Notes under the pieces: model-generated | The model's input: the letters and a program-made list of their open reading frames with translations, nothing else | Told to the model about the DNA's origin: nothing | The model's database searches: none | Part shown: positions 49,590-63,215 of the stretch, piece after piece | Layout of the letters: each line of letters begins with the position of its first letter | Position numbering within the stretch: the first letter of the stretch is position 1 | Source of the DNA: Cymodocea nodosa | Taxonomy: Eukaryota; Streptophyta; Magnoliopsida; Alismatales; Cymodoceaceae | DNA: 64,000 nt | NCBI GenBank assembly: GCA_036874045.1 | Contig: CM072337.1 | Location: 24,402,001-24,466,000 of the forward strand | Direction of reading: 5' to 3' | Program-made: the position numbers and the translations under genes

Positions 49590-52500
49590 TTACACCGATC
49601 GACGGGGCGAGGTTCCATCTGATACTGAAGGGCAAGAGTTTCGAGCTGGGACATGCTGCTCCGGGTCGTAGTGTTGGGAAGCCAGGTAAGTGAGAGCCGA
49701 CACCACATCGGCAATGAGTGGTCGTAACGATGGCTGCTCTTGAAGGCACATGGCAGCCACTGCAAGTGCTTGATATAAACCCCTTATTGGGTACTGACCC
49801 TGGAGCAAGGGATCAGCCATCTGCTGGAATTTCCTTCTGTCTTTGAATAAGGGCCGTGCCTGCAAATTAAATATGTTATTGTCAATCAAGTGATTCCCAA
49901 TCCTGATCATGGTAAGCAAATAACAGGCCTTTATTTGATCACAACATAGAAAAATGGGGATTTCTTTTAAAAAACAGGTTATCATTAACAGAGCCAGTCA
50001 AAATCTATGATTACAAGACTGGCATTGCGTATCCTACTCAAAAAAAACAGCAGGCATTCTCCAAGAAAATTTATTGTTTCAATGAAATCATCTAAACTAA
50101 GGATGAGCCTTGATATAATACTAAAGTTTCTCTATGATGTTTTAAAGGTCATGAGTTTGAAATGGATGGAGCCCTTGCTCTAGATTTGCCATTAAATGAA
50201 TTCATGTGAACTGGTTACGCAAAGACCTCAAATTTGATGTATATTTAATTGTTTTCTAGAAATGAATTTAAAGAAACTTCCATTTCTATCAAAAGAAACA
50301 TAGCAAGAGAGATATTTTTCTATTAATCAAATAAAGAAAAAGAAAAAGAATCTTAATAAATCTTATATGCAGAAAATATTTCAGAAAAGAAAATTTATTT
50401 GTTTCTTTTCATTCAACAAGCTTCATCTAAATGAAAGGTTAACCCACCCACGGTACTAGATTGTGTTCTCCAGAAGCTCTACTACCATCGATGGCCTTCC
50501 TCCCTGTTATAATTTCCAGAAGTACAACCCCAAAGCTGTAAAGATCTGACTTAAGTGTCAGTTTTCCTGTCATTGCATATTCAGGCGCACAATAGCCTTG
50601 TGTACCCATTACCCTTGTAGACACATGAGTATTATCTCCGATGGGGCCAACTTTTGCCAGTCCAAAATCAGATAACCTGGGGAAATAATCCTCCCCAAGC
50701 AAAATATTAGAGCATTTTAGGTCACGGAATATCACAGGAGGATTGGCTTGATGCAAGTATTCAAGGCCCTTCGCAGCACCGGCAGCTATTTTCATTCTTG
50801 TATTCCAGTCAAGGCATGTCTTATGAGATGGAAGATCTGTTGTGAAAAATAAATTTAAATATGAACTATCATCAATATAAGTAGAGAATAAGCATAACAT
50901 TAGATGAAGGTAAGCATGATAAAAAGTAAAATATGATGAAATGGTATACCATGAAGATGATCGTCTAATGATCCTAATGGCATAAACTCATAAACTAAAA
51001 GGCGTTGATCTCCATCAGCACAATATCCAATCAAATTGACAAGGTTTGGATGGTGCAGTAGTCCCAGCATCAACACTTCAACAAGGAATTCCCTATTTCC
51101 TTGTAAGCCATTAAGATCTAGCTGCTTTATAGCCACAATCTAAACCAAAGCAAAATATTGTTAATAACCCATTTCCTTGTAAACCACGCAAGGTATCAAA
51201 ATTATTTGTAATCTGACGAAAATCAATCATGCACATCCCATATATGATGTAAGATGGTTTATTTCTAGATAAATGATTTTTTTGATTGAGCATTTGAACA
51301 AGATCAATTATTGAATTAGATAACGTAAGAGAATTCTTGTAGAACTCTGGGGAAGACTCTAGCACCCTGTAAACAATTGGAAAGTATAGCCGGTGAATCA
51401 CTTAGAGCGTAGTCATGTGAACTTGAATACCCCTTGAGGTGCAACCAGATATTATTAGATATCTGGCAAACAAAAACTTCCATGCAAATTTAAGATACTT
51501 GATTTCAAAATGATACCATCGGTTGTTAGGTTACAGTTCAAATCCTTAACACACTAGTTTAATCCTTCCATGACATTATATTAGCCAGTTCAAATCCTTA
51601 GCATACAAGTTCAGGTTAACTTGGGATGTTGCTTTTAATAGATTTACAGGGTTGACCATTACTTTTGCCCAATGCACCTTGTATAACTTTTTACAACACT
51701 AAACTGAGCTTTTGGGATTGTAGTTGGAATTGAATTAGGATAATTATTTGATCCTACTAAGAGTAAAATAAAAGAAAATTGGCTTGGATGGGATAGTCAC
51801 ATCCTTAGGTCTATAGGTGCAATTATAAGGAAATGAGAAGTAATTAACATAGGTGACACTAAAAGATTTATAGAAAGACAAGAAATTCCTAATTAGAAAT
51901 AGTTATGAAATAATTAATAACTATTATTTTAACAAAAGATTTCATGATGAATAGGAATAAATTAAAAAAAAGGATTCATGCAACCAATCCCACGATGAGA
52001 TTAAAGCATAGGTTGTTATTTCAAGTGTTAAATACATATTTATTTTCTGAACAATTCTTTAAAAATTCAATTTGTTTGAGAATGGTCAGATTTATATTAT
52101 ATTTATAGATGCATGTGTACCCAATTATGATAATAGATATGGATTTGAGTTTCCCTTCTTTTCTACTTTATCATCTCTTGTTCTTGTATGATGCTTGGTG
52201 TGATTACATAAATAGTTCATTGTAAGTCTAAAAGTATGAAATATGTGCATAACTATATACCTGGTTTATACGCTCTAACCGGCCTTTATAAACTCGACCA
52301 AAACCACCCTCTCCCAGTAGACAACTTTCTCTAAAGTTGTTGGTTGCTGCAGCCAGCTCACGAAATGAAAATGCTTGGGCGGTATGATTTTCTCTGTTAC
52401 CATTCTCTGTGTCCTGCACATCCACCGTGCTGCAGCTTTCATCTTGGGATGCGCTTGGTTTTTGTACTTCTATACCACAACATGAAGCAGTGCATGATCA

Positions 52501-53445
52501 GAAAATGCACAACATTGTTGTTTATAAGCAGAGAAAACCTCAAACAACTGATTAAATGAAATTTAGAAATGATTCAATATGAAGGTGACAGATAATTATT
52601 CTAAAAAAACCCGGTGAACAATATACTCATTTCCGAATAATGTCCAACAATAGTAGATCAGAACCAGAAGGAATATCATCAAAAGAAACCCTATGCAGAT
52701 GTCATCTGTAGCCACCAAGAAAGGGGTACTTCCGTCCTCCAATCCACCTCCTAGAAAATCGTTTTGCAATTCTTTCTTTTTTGCAACTTAAGGTCCCCTC
52801 CATCCTCTATTCATTCAACTTTTAGTCCCCTAACTCCCTCCTATTCAGTGTTAATTGCCCCCCTAAATTTGCAAACTTGCTGCATTTCTCTTGCTATATT
52901 TTTGAACAAGCATATCTCTCTTGCTTTGTGTGCATTCACTTCCTGCAATCCACCAATCCTTCCACCTTTCTCCTTGTTGGAGGGAAGATCTTCACTCCCA
53001 CGGAAACTCGTCGGTTTCTTACCATGCCGTTTCACTTCAACTTCAGCTACCACGATTTTTTCAATTTGACTTTCCGACCTTCTTGTGCCAGCACCATTTC
53101 TTATTCGGTTGACAATACTTAGTTTTCTTGCACAAAACACGAGCAGGCAACGTCACCGATGCTCAACTTCCCAAAGAACAAAGAAAAGACCCCGACAAAG
53201 AAGATAAATTTCCATCATTCTCTACCCGATACCCAACGCTAACAACGACATAGACGACGAATGAGCGTGATACTCCCGAGCTATCCACATCACAAACACA
53301 CAATTCCTAGGCAAGATCCAGAAAAACAAAACCCCAAGAAAACATGCCAAAGTATACCTGGAGATGAGGAAGTGATCTGGGCTGGGCGTCCTCTGTTATT
53401 CACCCCTCTGGCACGGGATCCCCCAATGCAGGAGAAGCACCTCAT
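49590..53445 (-). CDS. PBS1-like receptor-like cytoplasmic kinase (RLCK-VII)
   Basis: Five coding exons on the minus strand: 53445-53358, 52469-52261, 51139-50950, 50836-50448, 49859-49590. Total 1146 nt, 381 aa, phases consistent, all GT-AG. The N terminus MRCFSC has palmitoylation-type cysteines but no Gly2, so N-myristoylation is not expected. The kinase domain (about 75-360) has the glycine loop LGEGGFGRV (81-89), lysine VAIK (Lys104), helix-C Glu120, the loop FRDLKCSN (Asp201; most relatives have YRD), DFG (219-221) and the activation segment [19 protein letters not shown]. These residues indicate an active Ser/Thr kinase. PBL kinases act at the plasma membrane below immune and brassinosteroid receptors. 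The C terminus ends [10 protein letters not shown]. Best match is the PBL23/24/25 or PBS1-like group; the exact orthologue is unresolved. The gene is convergent with the TBC gene. Confidence 0.94.
51140..52260. other. Kinase intron 2
   Basis: AT-rich intron of 1.1 kb between kinase exons 2 and 3. I see no coding region or element with clear ends. Confidence 0.45.
52470..53357. other. Kinase intron 1
   Basis: This intron is C-rich on the plus strand around 52720-53110, with phrases such as ggtcccctccatcctctatt and agtcccctaactccctcc. They resemble decayed plant transposon ends, but no pair of ends or target duplication was found. Open frames here are not convincing genes. Confidence 0.35.
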
Positions 53446-54963
53446 CTTCCTCTACACGAGGGCGACGATCTTCTCGGTCCCTCCTCTCCCCACCTGCACC
53501 TGCACCTTCACCTCCCTCTGGCGCCAGAGGGAAGGGGGGGAGAAGTAGCGGAAACGCGGACATACGGCAAAATATTTTAAATGCTTTAAATTAACACTTT
53601 ATTTGTACTCACGTGCGTAAAAAAGATTAATTTTTTTATAAAATTAAAATATTCTTTTCGTATTTCAAACATTTTATTCCTACCTAATTCAAATTTGCAA
53701 GTAGTTTGATCAATTAATCCTGGTGAAAAATGACAGAAATGTCAAATAAAATCATAGTTAGTAAAAGTTATGTGGATGAATGCAGTTTAGGTTTTTCTTG
53801 AGATTTATTTTTTATTTATGGTAGAATGTTTTTTGTTTACTCTTCAGAATTTCAAACCTAGAGAAACTAAGAACAGCTTTTTCACCTTCATTAATTAATT
53901 TATCGTGGTTTTTTTATAATGACAATTTCTTTTTTATTTTCTCCAACATCTTTAAAACTTATTGCCATTTTTTTCAATTCAATTGAATTATTACAATCAT
54001 TTAAGTTTTACCGTGTATATCCTACCGTTACTTTCAAAAATGAAGAATATATAATAACTATAACTAACTTAATTGACGCACAACCTTGTGTACTCTTCTT
54101 CTCGTTACTTAAAAGATCGTAAATTCAGACCCGTGTAAATGTAATAAACCTGGAAAAAATAATTAATCAAGAATAATACTATTTGCAAGATCATTCAAAA
54201 TTTTAATCATGAATAAGATAAAATACTATATTATAAAAACAATAATGTAAAAATATATATAATAACAATATTTTTACTTCTAGAAAATACTCAACTAGCA
54301 ATTATTACCCTTGTAAAAGCATGTTCGTTGTTTGGTGGGAGACAGATGGACTGGCGTCTTCCCGACAATACGATAGGAAAATTAATTAGGTCAAAGGATT
54401 CGAGCGGAAGATTTTAAATTTTAATAAATTCAAATAATTACTATCATAAAAAAAATCTTTAAAGAAATCACTAGGTAACTTTTCCAGTGATGCCATTATC
54501 TTTCTTAGGTTGTATTTAATAACGATAGTTTAGTTATGAATTCCAGAAAGAATATATATTTTTTCTCTTATTTACTCAAAGAAATTAATTCAAGAATGCC
54601 GCTGTTCTTTCTCTCTCAACTTTCTCCTCTGATGGCATGCTTGGAAATATAATCATTGTGAAAAATAAATTTTATTCCAAGAAGAATTTGAAGCATGATT
54701 TTTTATTGCCAAATGAAATCTTCGTAGCATCCTTATTTTTTCCATAAATATTATTAGATGTTTATAATATATGATGATTGTATAGATTTTATCATTAGAT
54801 GATATAAACACATGGTAATATTTTTATTTAAATTGAATAAGCATCGGTCCATAATATAAAGGTCTCAAAATTCACCATTTTTTCGAAATTTAATAGTTGA
54901 TTGTTAAATGAAAAATTATGATAAATATAATCGGATTAGATTCAAACTTTAATATATATATAC

Positions 54964-55006
<43 letters not shown>

Positions 55007-56259
55007 TGTATGTATAGTAGATTATATTATACATTACCAATTATATAATTATATTTAATTTTTGAAAATGAATAACTAAAATAAATAAATGCTGCCACAA
55101 GAAGAAAAATAATAACTTTTGGTGGCCTCTGTAGAAGCTTTTTTTGAAATTAATTTGTTTATTTGATATCATATGGAATCCCAATATTTATTGCAAATTT
55201 TCCCATCTTTGTTTTTTAGCACTATGGTCCTTTGTTCGGATTCAAAACTTTTGACCTTATAGAGGTTTGCAATAATTACCATGCAGGTTGTGTTCGATTC
55301 AAATCATACGACATATAATTATGAAATGATAAGATTATTGTGTGTATAAATTAATATAAATACCCATGAAACGACAAATTACAAATCAAATATACATGAA
55401 ATATTCTATATAAATAATATATTTCATCAAATACTTCTTTTCTTATATTCTTCTTTGTTTTCAATTTTTTCTATTACGTTCTCTTTATAATTTCTATTTT
55501 TAATAATAAATAATTGTTTTTATTTTATTTAATATTCCAAATACAATCTTTATTATTTTATTCTAAATTCTACGTCTCCATGGAATTGGCATTATGGGGA
55601 TTTTTTAAAACAGTGCAATTTTCCTATGCATACCTCTAGGTAAGGCTTTCTTTTAACTATACAAGTAATCATATGAATTAAATTATTATATATATGATAA
55701 AATTTTAACTCTATTTAAATAAATATCAATCCTGAACCTAAAACACACAAAAATATACTAATTTCCGTTAAATTTCAACTATTAATTTGCAAGCAAAAAA
55801 AGTTATTGACTATAACTCGAATTAAGTTGAAATTTTAATACATAAGAGATTATGATATAAATTAACTAATCATGTAATTAGATTTTGAGTTTGAAATAAA
55901 TAAATAATTAATTAAAAATGAGAGGTACCTCTACGTAACATTACCTACAAGCACGTTTAGATGCATTTTTCTGTTTTTACAGTCTTAACTCATTTGTTTT
56001 TCAGAAAGGGGTTATGTCACCAATTGGACAAAAATAAAAGGATAAGACAGGTTGTTTCTTGTGTAAAGTTGCTAGTATTAGAAATACATAAAGAATTCAT
56101 AACAACAAAATCAACAATGAACTCATTTGGCAGAAGAGTAGACACGTTTCATTTTTGACACCAGCAAGATGAACCAATGCTACAGTATTTTTTTAATATG
56201 TAAGAAACAAATACTGAAACAACAATTATATTGGTCAAGCACCCTCCTGTTAGGCAGAA
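53446..56259. other. Kinase promoter and AT-rich spacer
   Basis: The 53446-53570 part is GC-richer and is probably the kinase 5' leader. The rest is very AT-rich, with a (TA)n(TG)n tract at 54955-55004. No gene is supported between here and the WRKY gene. Confidence 0.5.
54955..55004. repeat. Compound (TA)n(TG)n microsatellite
   Basis: An alternating ta tract followed by about 15 TG units (54975-55004). Such tracts are usually length-variable. Confidence 0.9.
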
Positions 56260-56735
56260 ACATGTACCTGGGTAGCAGATTGATACATAAAATATTGTCA
56301 AGTAGAGAGAAAAACAAGAATTCGTTACCGTAAATAACAATTACAGTGCAGAAGAGCCAACAGTTGCAGCTAATATTCAATACCCAAATCCCAAACAAAT
56401 AGTGACATAAAATATTATGAAGGAGAGATACCAATAACAGTGTAGAAGAGTCAACAGTTGCAGCGCATACCCAATACCCAAATCCCAAACAAATAGTGAC
56501 ACATAAAATATTATGAAGGAGAGATACCAATAACAGTGTAGAAGAGCTAACAGTTGCAGCTCATATTCAATACCCAAATCCCAAACAAATAGTGATAATA
56601 TAAAATATTATCAAGGAGAGATGAAAACAAGAACTGGTTGCTGTAGATATCAATAACAATGCCGAAGAACCAACAGTTGCGGCTAGTATTCAGATAATTC
56701 AATACCCAAATCCCAAACAAATGGTGATACGCACT
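56260..56735. repeat. Tandem array downstream of WRKY44
   Basis: The marker caatacccaaatcccaaac recurs at 56378, 56472, 56568 and 56700, giving unit lengths of 94, 96 and 132, with a partial first unit from about 56260. Each unit also carries cataaaatatta and caacagttgc. The longer units have an extra stretch of about 30 bases (gaaaacaagaactggttgct). The array lies 210-690 bases past the WRKY44 stop, so it may be transcribed in its 3' UTR. Confidence 0.88.
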
Positions 56736-56948
56736 GGCAAGTTAATTCCATCTTGAAGCTGAGAATCAAACGTTTGTCAGCACCCTAGTCTGGCTAGGGA
56801 AGCTCACACATCAGCTTGCTTCATTCCAGTTTATTTGCAATGGCCCAAGAGCAATAGCAACATGTGACAAATTCTTTTTCAGAGGTAGATAACTAACATA
56901 CAATGTTGAACCTGTGAGACACCGGACATCTTTAACAGCTAGCACTTG

Positions 56949-59900
56949 CTATCCTTTAGGTAGACATTCTGGATCAGATGCAACAGGATTTGGAGTTTTA
57001 ATTGGTATATCGTGGTTGTGCTTTCCCTCATATGTCGTTACGATGGATCTTGGATCATCTGAAGACCTCTCCACATGCTTACGTACATTACATTTTAGAT
57101 TTGTGCATCTGTAATAGCTTCTGCAAATAAAACGTTCAACTTTCAGGAAATACCAAGATGTGAAAAACAAATAAACATTCCAAGACAATGCAAGAAAAGA
57201 AATTCCAAGACAATGCAAATTCATAATCTATGTTACTGGCAAGACAAGATGTCGAACATAAGAAGTTATGCCAGTCATAATCCGAAAAGGAAAAAGAAGT
57301 AAGTCCCACCTTGGATAAGGGTTTCCCTTCACAACCTTCTGTCCATATTTTCGCCAGCGAAAGCCATCTCCTGATACGTCAGATTCTACTGAAGTCTGTA
57401 TGACAACATGAGCCTCTGGGAGACCTGGCAACGACATACTCGTACCTGCTTGGCTGGTATCTTCAATTATCCTATGAGAGTCTTTTTGTATTAGTAGAAA
57501 ACTAGGAATAGCCATCCTCAAGGAGTAGTACATTGTAGAGATTTTTATGTTTGTTCAGCAATGCATATATAAAAAAAGCTAAAACTAAATGAAATGAAAA
57601 ATACAGGAAGTGTAATGAACATTAAATATCAAATCAGATTCAGTTTCCGGTTAAAGTAAAAAAAAATAAAAATAAAAACCAAATCCAATGTATGCATGCC
57701 ACTATAGATAAGCAAAAATAAGAATATCAATGACGATATTAATCATAGAATTGAAGTTGGATGAAGTTGTGAAATGTGTATGGAGTTCTATGTGATAAAA
57801 GAATATGTTTAATAATAAAAAGAAAATTTTATTTGACATCTATTTCCCAATTATATTTTATAACGTATAGTGCTGAACTACTAAAAAAGAACATGCTCAA
57901 GATGTATGGTCATGACGGACATATTAAGATAGATGAATAACAATGGAGATTAGGAATGATTTCTATTGAGGAGAAAAATTAGAGATTTTCATCTTAGATG
58001 GTCAAACACTCTAACTAGTTGAAGTCTTAAAAAGATATATAGTTGCACTTCTAAGGAAAGGGAGAACTAATAATAAACTTTTGGTGAAACTAAAAGACAG
58101 AGAGATCAAAAAGGTTAGGAGAATTAAGATTAGAAACTTAACAGAGAACATAATTTGATAATCTAATGGTTTATAAAAATAGCTGGAAAAAAAGGTTTGA
58201 TGTTGTTTAAAACATGATCATTTAGAATAATGACAATGATTACCACAAAACAAGCATAAAACAATGATTATCAAATTATGACAATGCTTGTTTTATCTAT
58301 GTATGTTGCAGGTTACATGAGGAGCTATAATAAACAGGAGCTGTGATAAGCATAACAGAAGAATTTTGCAGCCGCAATAACTAGTCAACTCCAGCATAAG
58401 ACCGACTAAGGTGCAAAATTTTGCATATTGTAGAAATGATGGCTTTTTAGGCTTTCATTGTTAGAATGTAAAATGTCGTACTTTCCCTAATGTGCATTTT
58501 GGCATATTTGGACTTTCACTTGTGAACTTACTTAGGGTTTATAGCAAGACAACAAGAGTTGCACCTTCCTCGTTATCTTCATTGGCCCAGAACCTAGTGT
58601 GCATCCCAACAACAATACAACATTCTCCTCCATTGTCACTGCTACTAACCACCAACTCCCCATCATCAACCCAATGCAAGTCCATGGATGCATTTGTCTG
58701 CAAGGGGCTCAGCTTACAACTCCCCAAGGCCTTGGACTCCAGTTCCATCAAACAAACGCCCAAGGGAGGTTCATCTCCATGGATTTAGAGTAGCTGTCAT
58801 CACTGTAGATGTAGGTTGATTTTTCGAGCTCACAGGGGACAGATCCAGATCAGACAATCCCATCACCGTAAATCACAGTGAAATGACATAAGTAGCCCTA
58901 TCCAAGCTAATTACAAACAAGACTCATGACACTTACCATCTACGCCATGGTAAAGTATATATTATTATCTCTAATGATAATAAGGAGCAACCCACATCAG
59001 GGAGCCTCCTGGAGCCCCACTTTGACAAAAATGGCTTCAATGCATCCAATGTGAATGCACTTGCAATTAACAGTTGAACAATGTTGGTCCTTCTTGAAAA
59101 TCACCCTGTGAGGTGGATCCAGGAGAAGCCACACACCACATGTAAGTAGACCTTTCATTGTATTAGCCTGCCTTTCAATATTTAGGCATCCCCACAGAAG
59201 CCAGAAGCTTGAACAATGTTACTGGATGATATTGAAACCAATTGATAACATAGCGATCCTATAGTTCAGAACATTCAAAGAGTTACCTCATTCAATATTT
59301 GAACCTTGGAATATACTTTACTATTTTCTATAATAAAAGCTATGATAATTTTGTACAGTATGTGATTGAAGGAGACGATGTCAAGAGGAGCACTCAAATA
59401 CTTTTCTGAGTTATGCTTGAGTGAATTACCAACCCAATATTATGTAGGACTTATTTTCAAGAGAAATGCATCATTAACAAGATGAGTGAATACCTTCTTT
59501 TGCAGATAGGTTCATCTTGGTCTCCATCAACTGGTGTATTGTCCCCATCACAGTCAGCATTAAATTGAAAGGAAGCATCACGAATTCTAGAACTGCCACT
59601 ATTATATGAAAGTAGTGCATTACTGCTATAAATGGGTATGCTTGTTTCGGTTACATCCAATCTTCCATTCCTTTCCTTTACAGAACCACTCCATAACAAA
59701 TCGCCATTTGTTTTTTCACTTCCATCAGATGCCACTGCCTTAACTTGTATCCCAGAAGAAAGTCGCTTAGGAGGTTGAGGCTTGGGGTGATTGTGTTCGT
59801 CGTTGTATACAATTTCTGCTATCTTCCCATCAAATGTCCTTTCAACCTTTTTCTTTACCGGACAATTTGGATGTGTACATTTGTAGTAGCTCCGTGGATA

Positions 59901-61758
59901 TTCACTTCCTTTTACTTGCTTTTGTCCATATTTTCTCCAATTATACCCATCATAAGAAAGTCTATCCCCACATGTTTGAGTTTGCTGGACAGACATAATT
60001 TGTTCTAGATTTACAGGGACAGATTTTGAAGGCTCAGTTATCATGATTGTATCACGTTGTGTTGGGATATCTTGATGGCTTCTGGAAGTAGGTACAGATT
60101 GATGATGAAGTCCTCCTTGCTCTGGGCCTTGAGCTGGCAGCTGGATCTCTGCTGAAGGTTTTTCATTGCTGACCTTGACATCCCCCTGTTTGGAAGAAGA
60201 TTATATAACATAAGATTGATATTGATATATTAACAATATACTTCAAACCAATTTTTACTTTCATGATGATACCATGGATATTCTACGTTCGACCAGTTTA
60301 ACAGGATCCAAAAAGTCAAGCTGTGATGTCTCTCAGACATCATCAGGAATCTAGGATCCTTTTTGTGAATCGATATATATGCAGGAAATAGGGATATATG
60401 AATCCCAGTTTTAGTCCACTTCATATTTTAGAACATATTTAAATTTCATAACTTTTACAGCTTCTTATACAATTGGTTAGTCTGTTTGATACTGTGGCCT
60501 ATAGTATTATTATAAAAGAATGGCATGAACCATCCCATATGATAAATGAATCCATTAGAACAAAGTTTTTGCAGGAAATTACAATATAGAAAGCAAAGTG
60601 CCCACCAACAGCTAGTTATTTGGGCTACAGATAAAGGTACCATTTGGTTTTGATTTGAGATTGTAGTGAAAATCGATCTTAATTATCCATGAAATGATTG
60701 ATTTTGCATAAATTTGGACCGAATTTTAGCTATTTTTTCCAAGAAGGCCACCAAAATCAACATATGTTGAAGTCCATCCAAACACCTAAGTGCACAGTAC
60801 CCTCAAATCCTTTGATTTTTGATGCATGCACACAAAATTAAGATATTGAAAGTTCTAGAGGCTCCAAAACCAATGCCAAAGACTACAAGATTGCATTTTT
60901 GTTCAGTTTCTTATTTATGACTTTCCACAGAATATGACTTTAGAAGTTCAACATTTAGCATGATCCATGACTACTGAAGCTGAAGTCATCACCCATTCTG
61001 GTTATAGTCACTCTTGATCTCAGGACATTGATTTCTACTTAAAGTCCATGAAATAAGGCATGGAAAATTCTACTGGTTGATTTTCTCATTTATTCCAATT
61101 ATAAAATGATTCCTATCAGAATCTTGGAATTAGAATAGAGAACAATATATGACTAACATTTTAAGTATGGATTGCTTCATCCTATTTAGGTAACATGTGA
61201 ATCAGGTTTCCCCTTCCCTTGTGAAACAGGTATCGGGCATGCCATTTCTATTTCTATGTTTCTGAGAAGGTTTGGCATCATCATAAAGAAAAAAGAAAGC
61301 AAATCCTACCCACCATAATTGCTAATGCAGAAGCAGCATCCCTTGAGATGTGTTTTGCAATAGGTTTGAACAAGATGGAAGACATATTGCCAGTTTTAAC
61401 AGACGAAAGATGAATTTCGGTATCAGAAATATCATCCTGCAAAATTGACAAAATCAGGGAAAATACTATTATGATTAGAGAAGAATAAATTTTAAAAATT
61501 TAATATGAAAGGAATAGCAGTCATAAATTAATGTGTTCATCTTACCAGAGATGAGACAACTTGAATAGGAGAATGGCTAGCCATAGGCCTCAACCTCGTA
61601 ATTTTGGGCCTAATAGCTACTGTCCTCTCAGCAGCAGTAGTTGAAGGAGCTGTATTATTTGAATCAGTTATAAGTTCCAGGGAAGATCTAAAACTGGAAC
61701 AAGGTCTTGAGGGAACAGGTCTAGCTATAACAATTCGGTCCATCTCCTTAGCTTCCAT
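56949..61758 (-). CDS. WRKY44: WRKY transcription factor, group I, WRKY44/TTG2 type
   Basis: Five coding exons on the minus strand: 61758-61546, 61436-61314, 60185-59494, 57471-57310, 57120-56949. Total 1362 nt, 453 aa, all phases agree. The N terminus [19 protein letters not shown], then ELITDS and [11 protein letters not shown], and exon 2 with [17 protein letters not shown] match the WRKY44 signature, not general group I. Two WRKY domains: WRKYGQK at 195-201 and 382-388, each with C-X4-C and HNH zinc ligands. The C-terminal domain has the TTG2-like [17 protein letters not shown]. The intron splitting the codon for Arg in NPYPR (57310/57120) is the conserved C-terminal WRKY intron. These proteins bind W-boxes in the nucleus; Arabidopsis TTG2 controls trichome and seed-coat development with the MYB-bHLH-WD40 complex. 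The ATG at 61758 was chosen because the upstream in-frame Met (61815) has no family match and an acceptor lies just before 61758. Confidence 0.95.
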
Positions 61759-63060
61759 TTCTGGTGAACAACAAGTCATCACTTCCCAATGCTTATCGAC
61801 ATGAAGCTTAGACAAGATGATGACAGAAAAGATAATATTCCAACATTAGACTGCATCTCTACTTCATAACATTATTCCATGTCCAGATACTTATCAGGTT
61901 CAATATTCCAATGCCTATGAGATGAACAAAAAATGCAAGTGAGAAGCAAATCTTGAATTTTGTCTTGGCATTGAAGAAATGTATCCAGCATAATAGTTTT
62001 TAGCTGGTTATTCTTATAGCTCATATAAATTTTTGTCCTATAACATATGCAATCAAAATAATGAAGAATGAAAAAGACAACCAAAACCCTCTTCCTTTAA
62101 TGTTTTTTGCATCTCCGAATTTCAGCCGCATATTGTACCAAGCCAACAACAATATATTATCAAATAAAACCCAAAGTTCATTTTAAATCAATGACGTGCA
62201 TGTTAATAGTGTAATTTAAAAATAACATGCTTGATTTTATCAGCTATAGTTCTATTTAATTCTGAATTGTAATTGTCCTCTGGAAAATCATTGCAATAAT
62301 TAGAATTCGAATTTCAATGGAAAGTATATAACCTTAGTAACTCAGCTGTTTAGACTTAGCTGATCGTTTACTCCTTTGGTTGATAGAAAAGGCAAGAAAG
62401 ATTAGGGAGACCTCAGGCCAATGGTAATACAGCATATTTAAAAGAGAAGAAATCGCAAATCTACATTTAACAAAGTTCTAGTCCATTTGAAGACTTTGAG
62501 GGAAAAGAATACCACCAGTCTTTGGTTGTGATCTTAACAAAATGAGGATCCTTCTAATCAACAGAAGCAAACACCCAATCCAAACTACAGCGGCTATCAA
62601 GACCAACATGTTCATTTCTATAGTGCAGATAATAAAAGTTTCAAATAGACCACCATCTGCGCGAACTTAAGAAAATGGCACCCAAAACATAACAACAAGC
62701 TCTTCTCAGACCAAAACAAATCAGTCCCTATAAGATCGTGAAAACCCACAAAGTCACAAAACATTGAATTCGAAAGCCAACGGTTCTACTACAAAAAAGG
62801 TTGAACTTGTCCTCCGTGTTTCAAGGAAACTGAGCAAGTACTCACTCTCTACTGTCTAGTGCATACCCAGGACGTTTGAAGTAGCAGCAGCAGCAGTAGG
62901 CATTTGATTGAAGAGCAAACCAACCAAAACCGAGCAATAAAAGAGAGAAGGTAAGGAAAGAAATATTGGAGACACGTACCCTCTTGGTTGTACAACCTTC
63001 ACTCTCCAGTTGTAAAGGGGAGAGAAAAGGGAGGAGGAATAGCTAAGCAAGAATGAAACG
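61759..63060 (-). other. WRKY44 5' leader intron and leader exon
   Basis: No protein-coding region. A strong donor, AAGAGG then GTACGT (about 62985 on the minus strand), follows a CT-rich leader (62990-63060). With an acceptor close to 61762 or 61806 it would make a leader intron of about 1.2 kb. Confidence 0.5.
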
Positions 63061-63161
63061 ATGGAATCTGAGTGAGAGCAACGGAGATAGGAAGACTAGG
63101 AGGTCTGTTCCCAACAATGGATACTGTCATCAGAGAACCACTCGGCAAGCCACCGCACCAC

Positions 63162-63164
<3 letters not shown>

Positions 63165-63210
<46 letters not shown>
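63165..63210. repeat. (AG)23 microsatellite in WRKY44 upstream region
   Basis: About 23 AG units, (CT)n in WRKY44 sense, roughly 100-200 bases upstream of the proposed leader exon. CT/GA tracts are common in plant core promoters and leaders and can bind BPC/GAGA-binding proteins. Confidence 0.92.

Positions 63211-63215
<5 letters not shown>

Noticed and set aside
61759-61815. WRKY44 start at the upstream Met (61815)
   Set aside because: The extra 19 residues have no match in the family, and [14 protein letters not shown] aligns with the known start.
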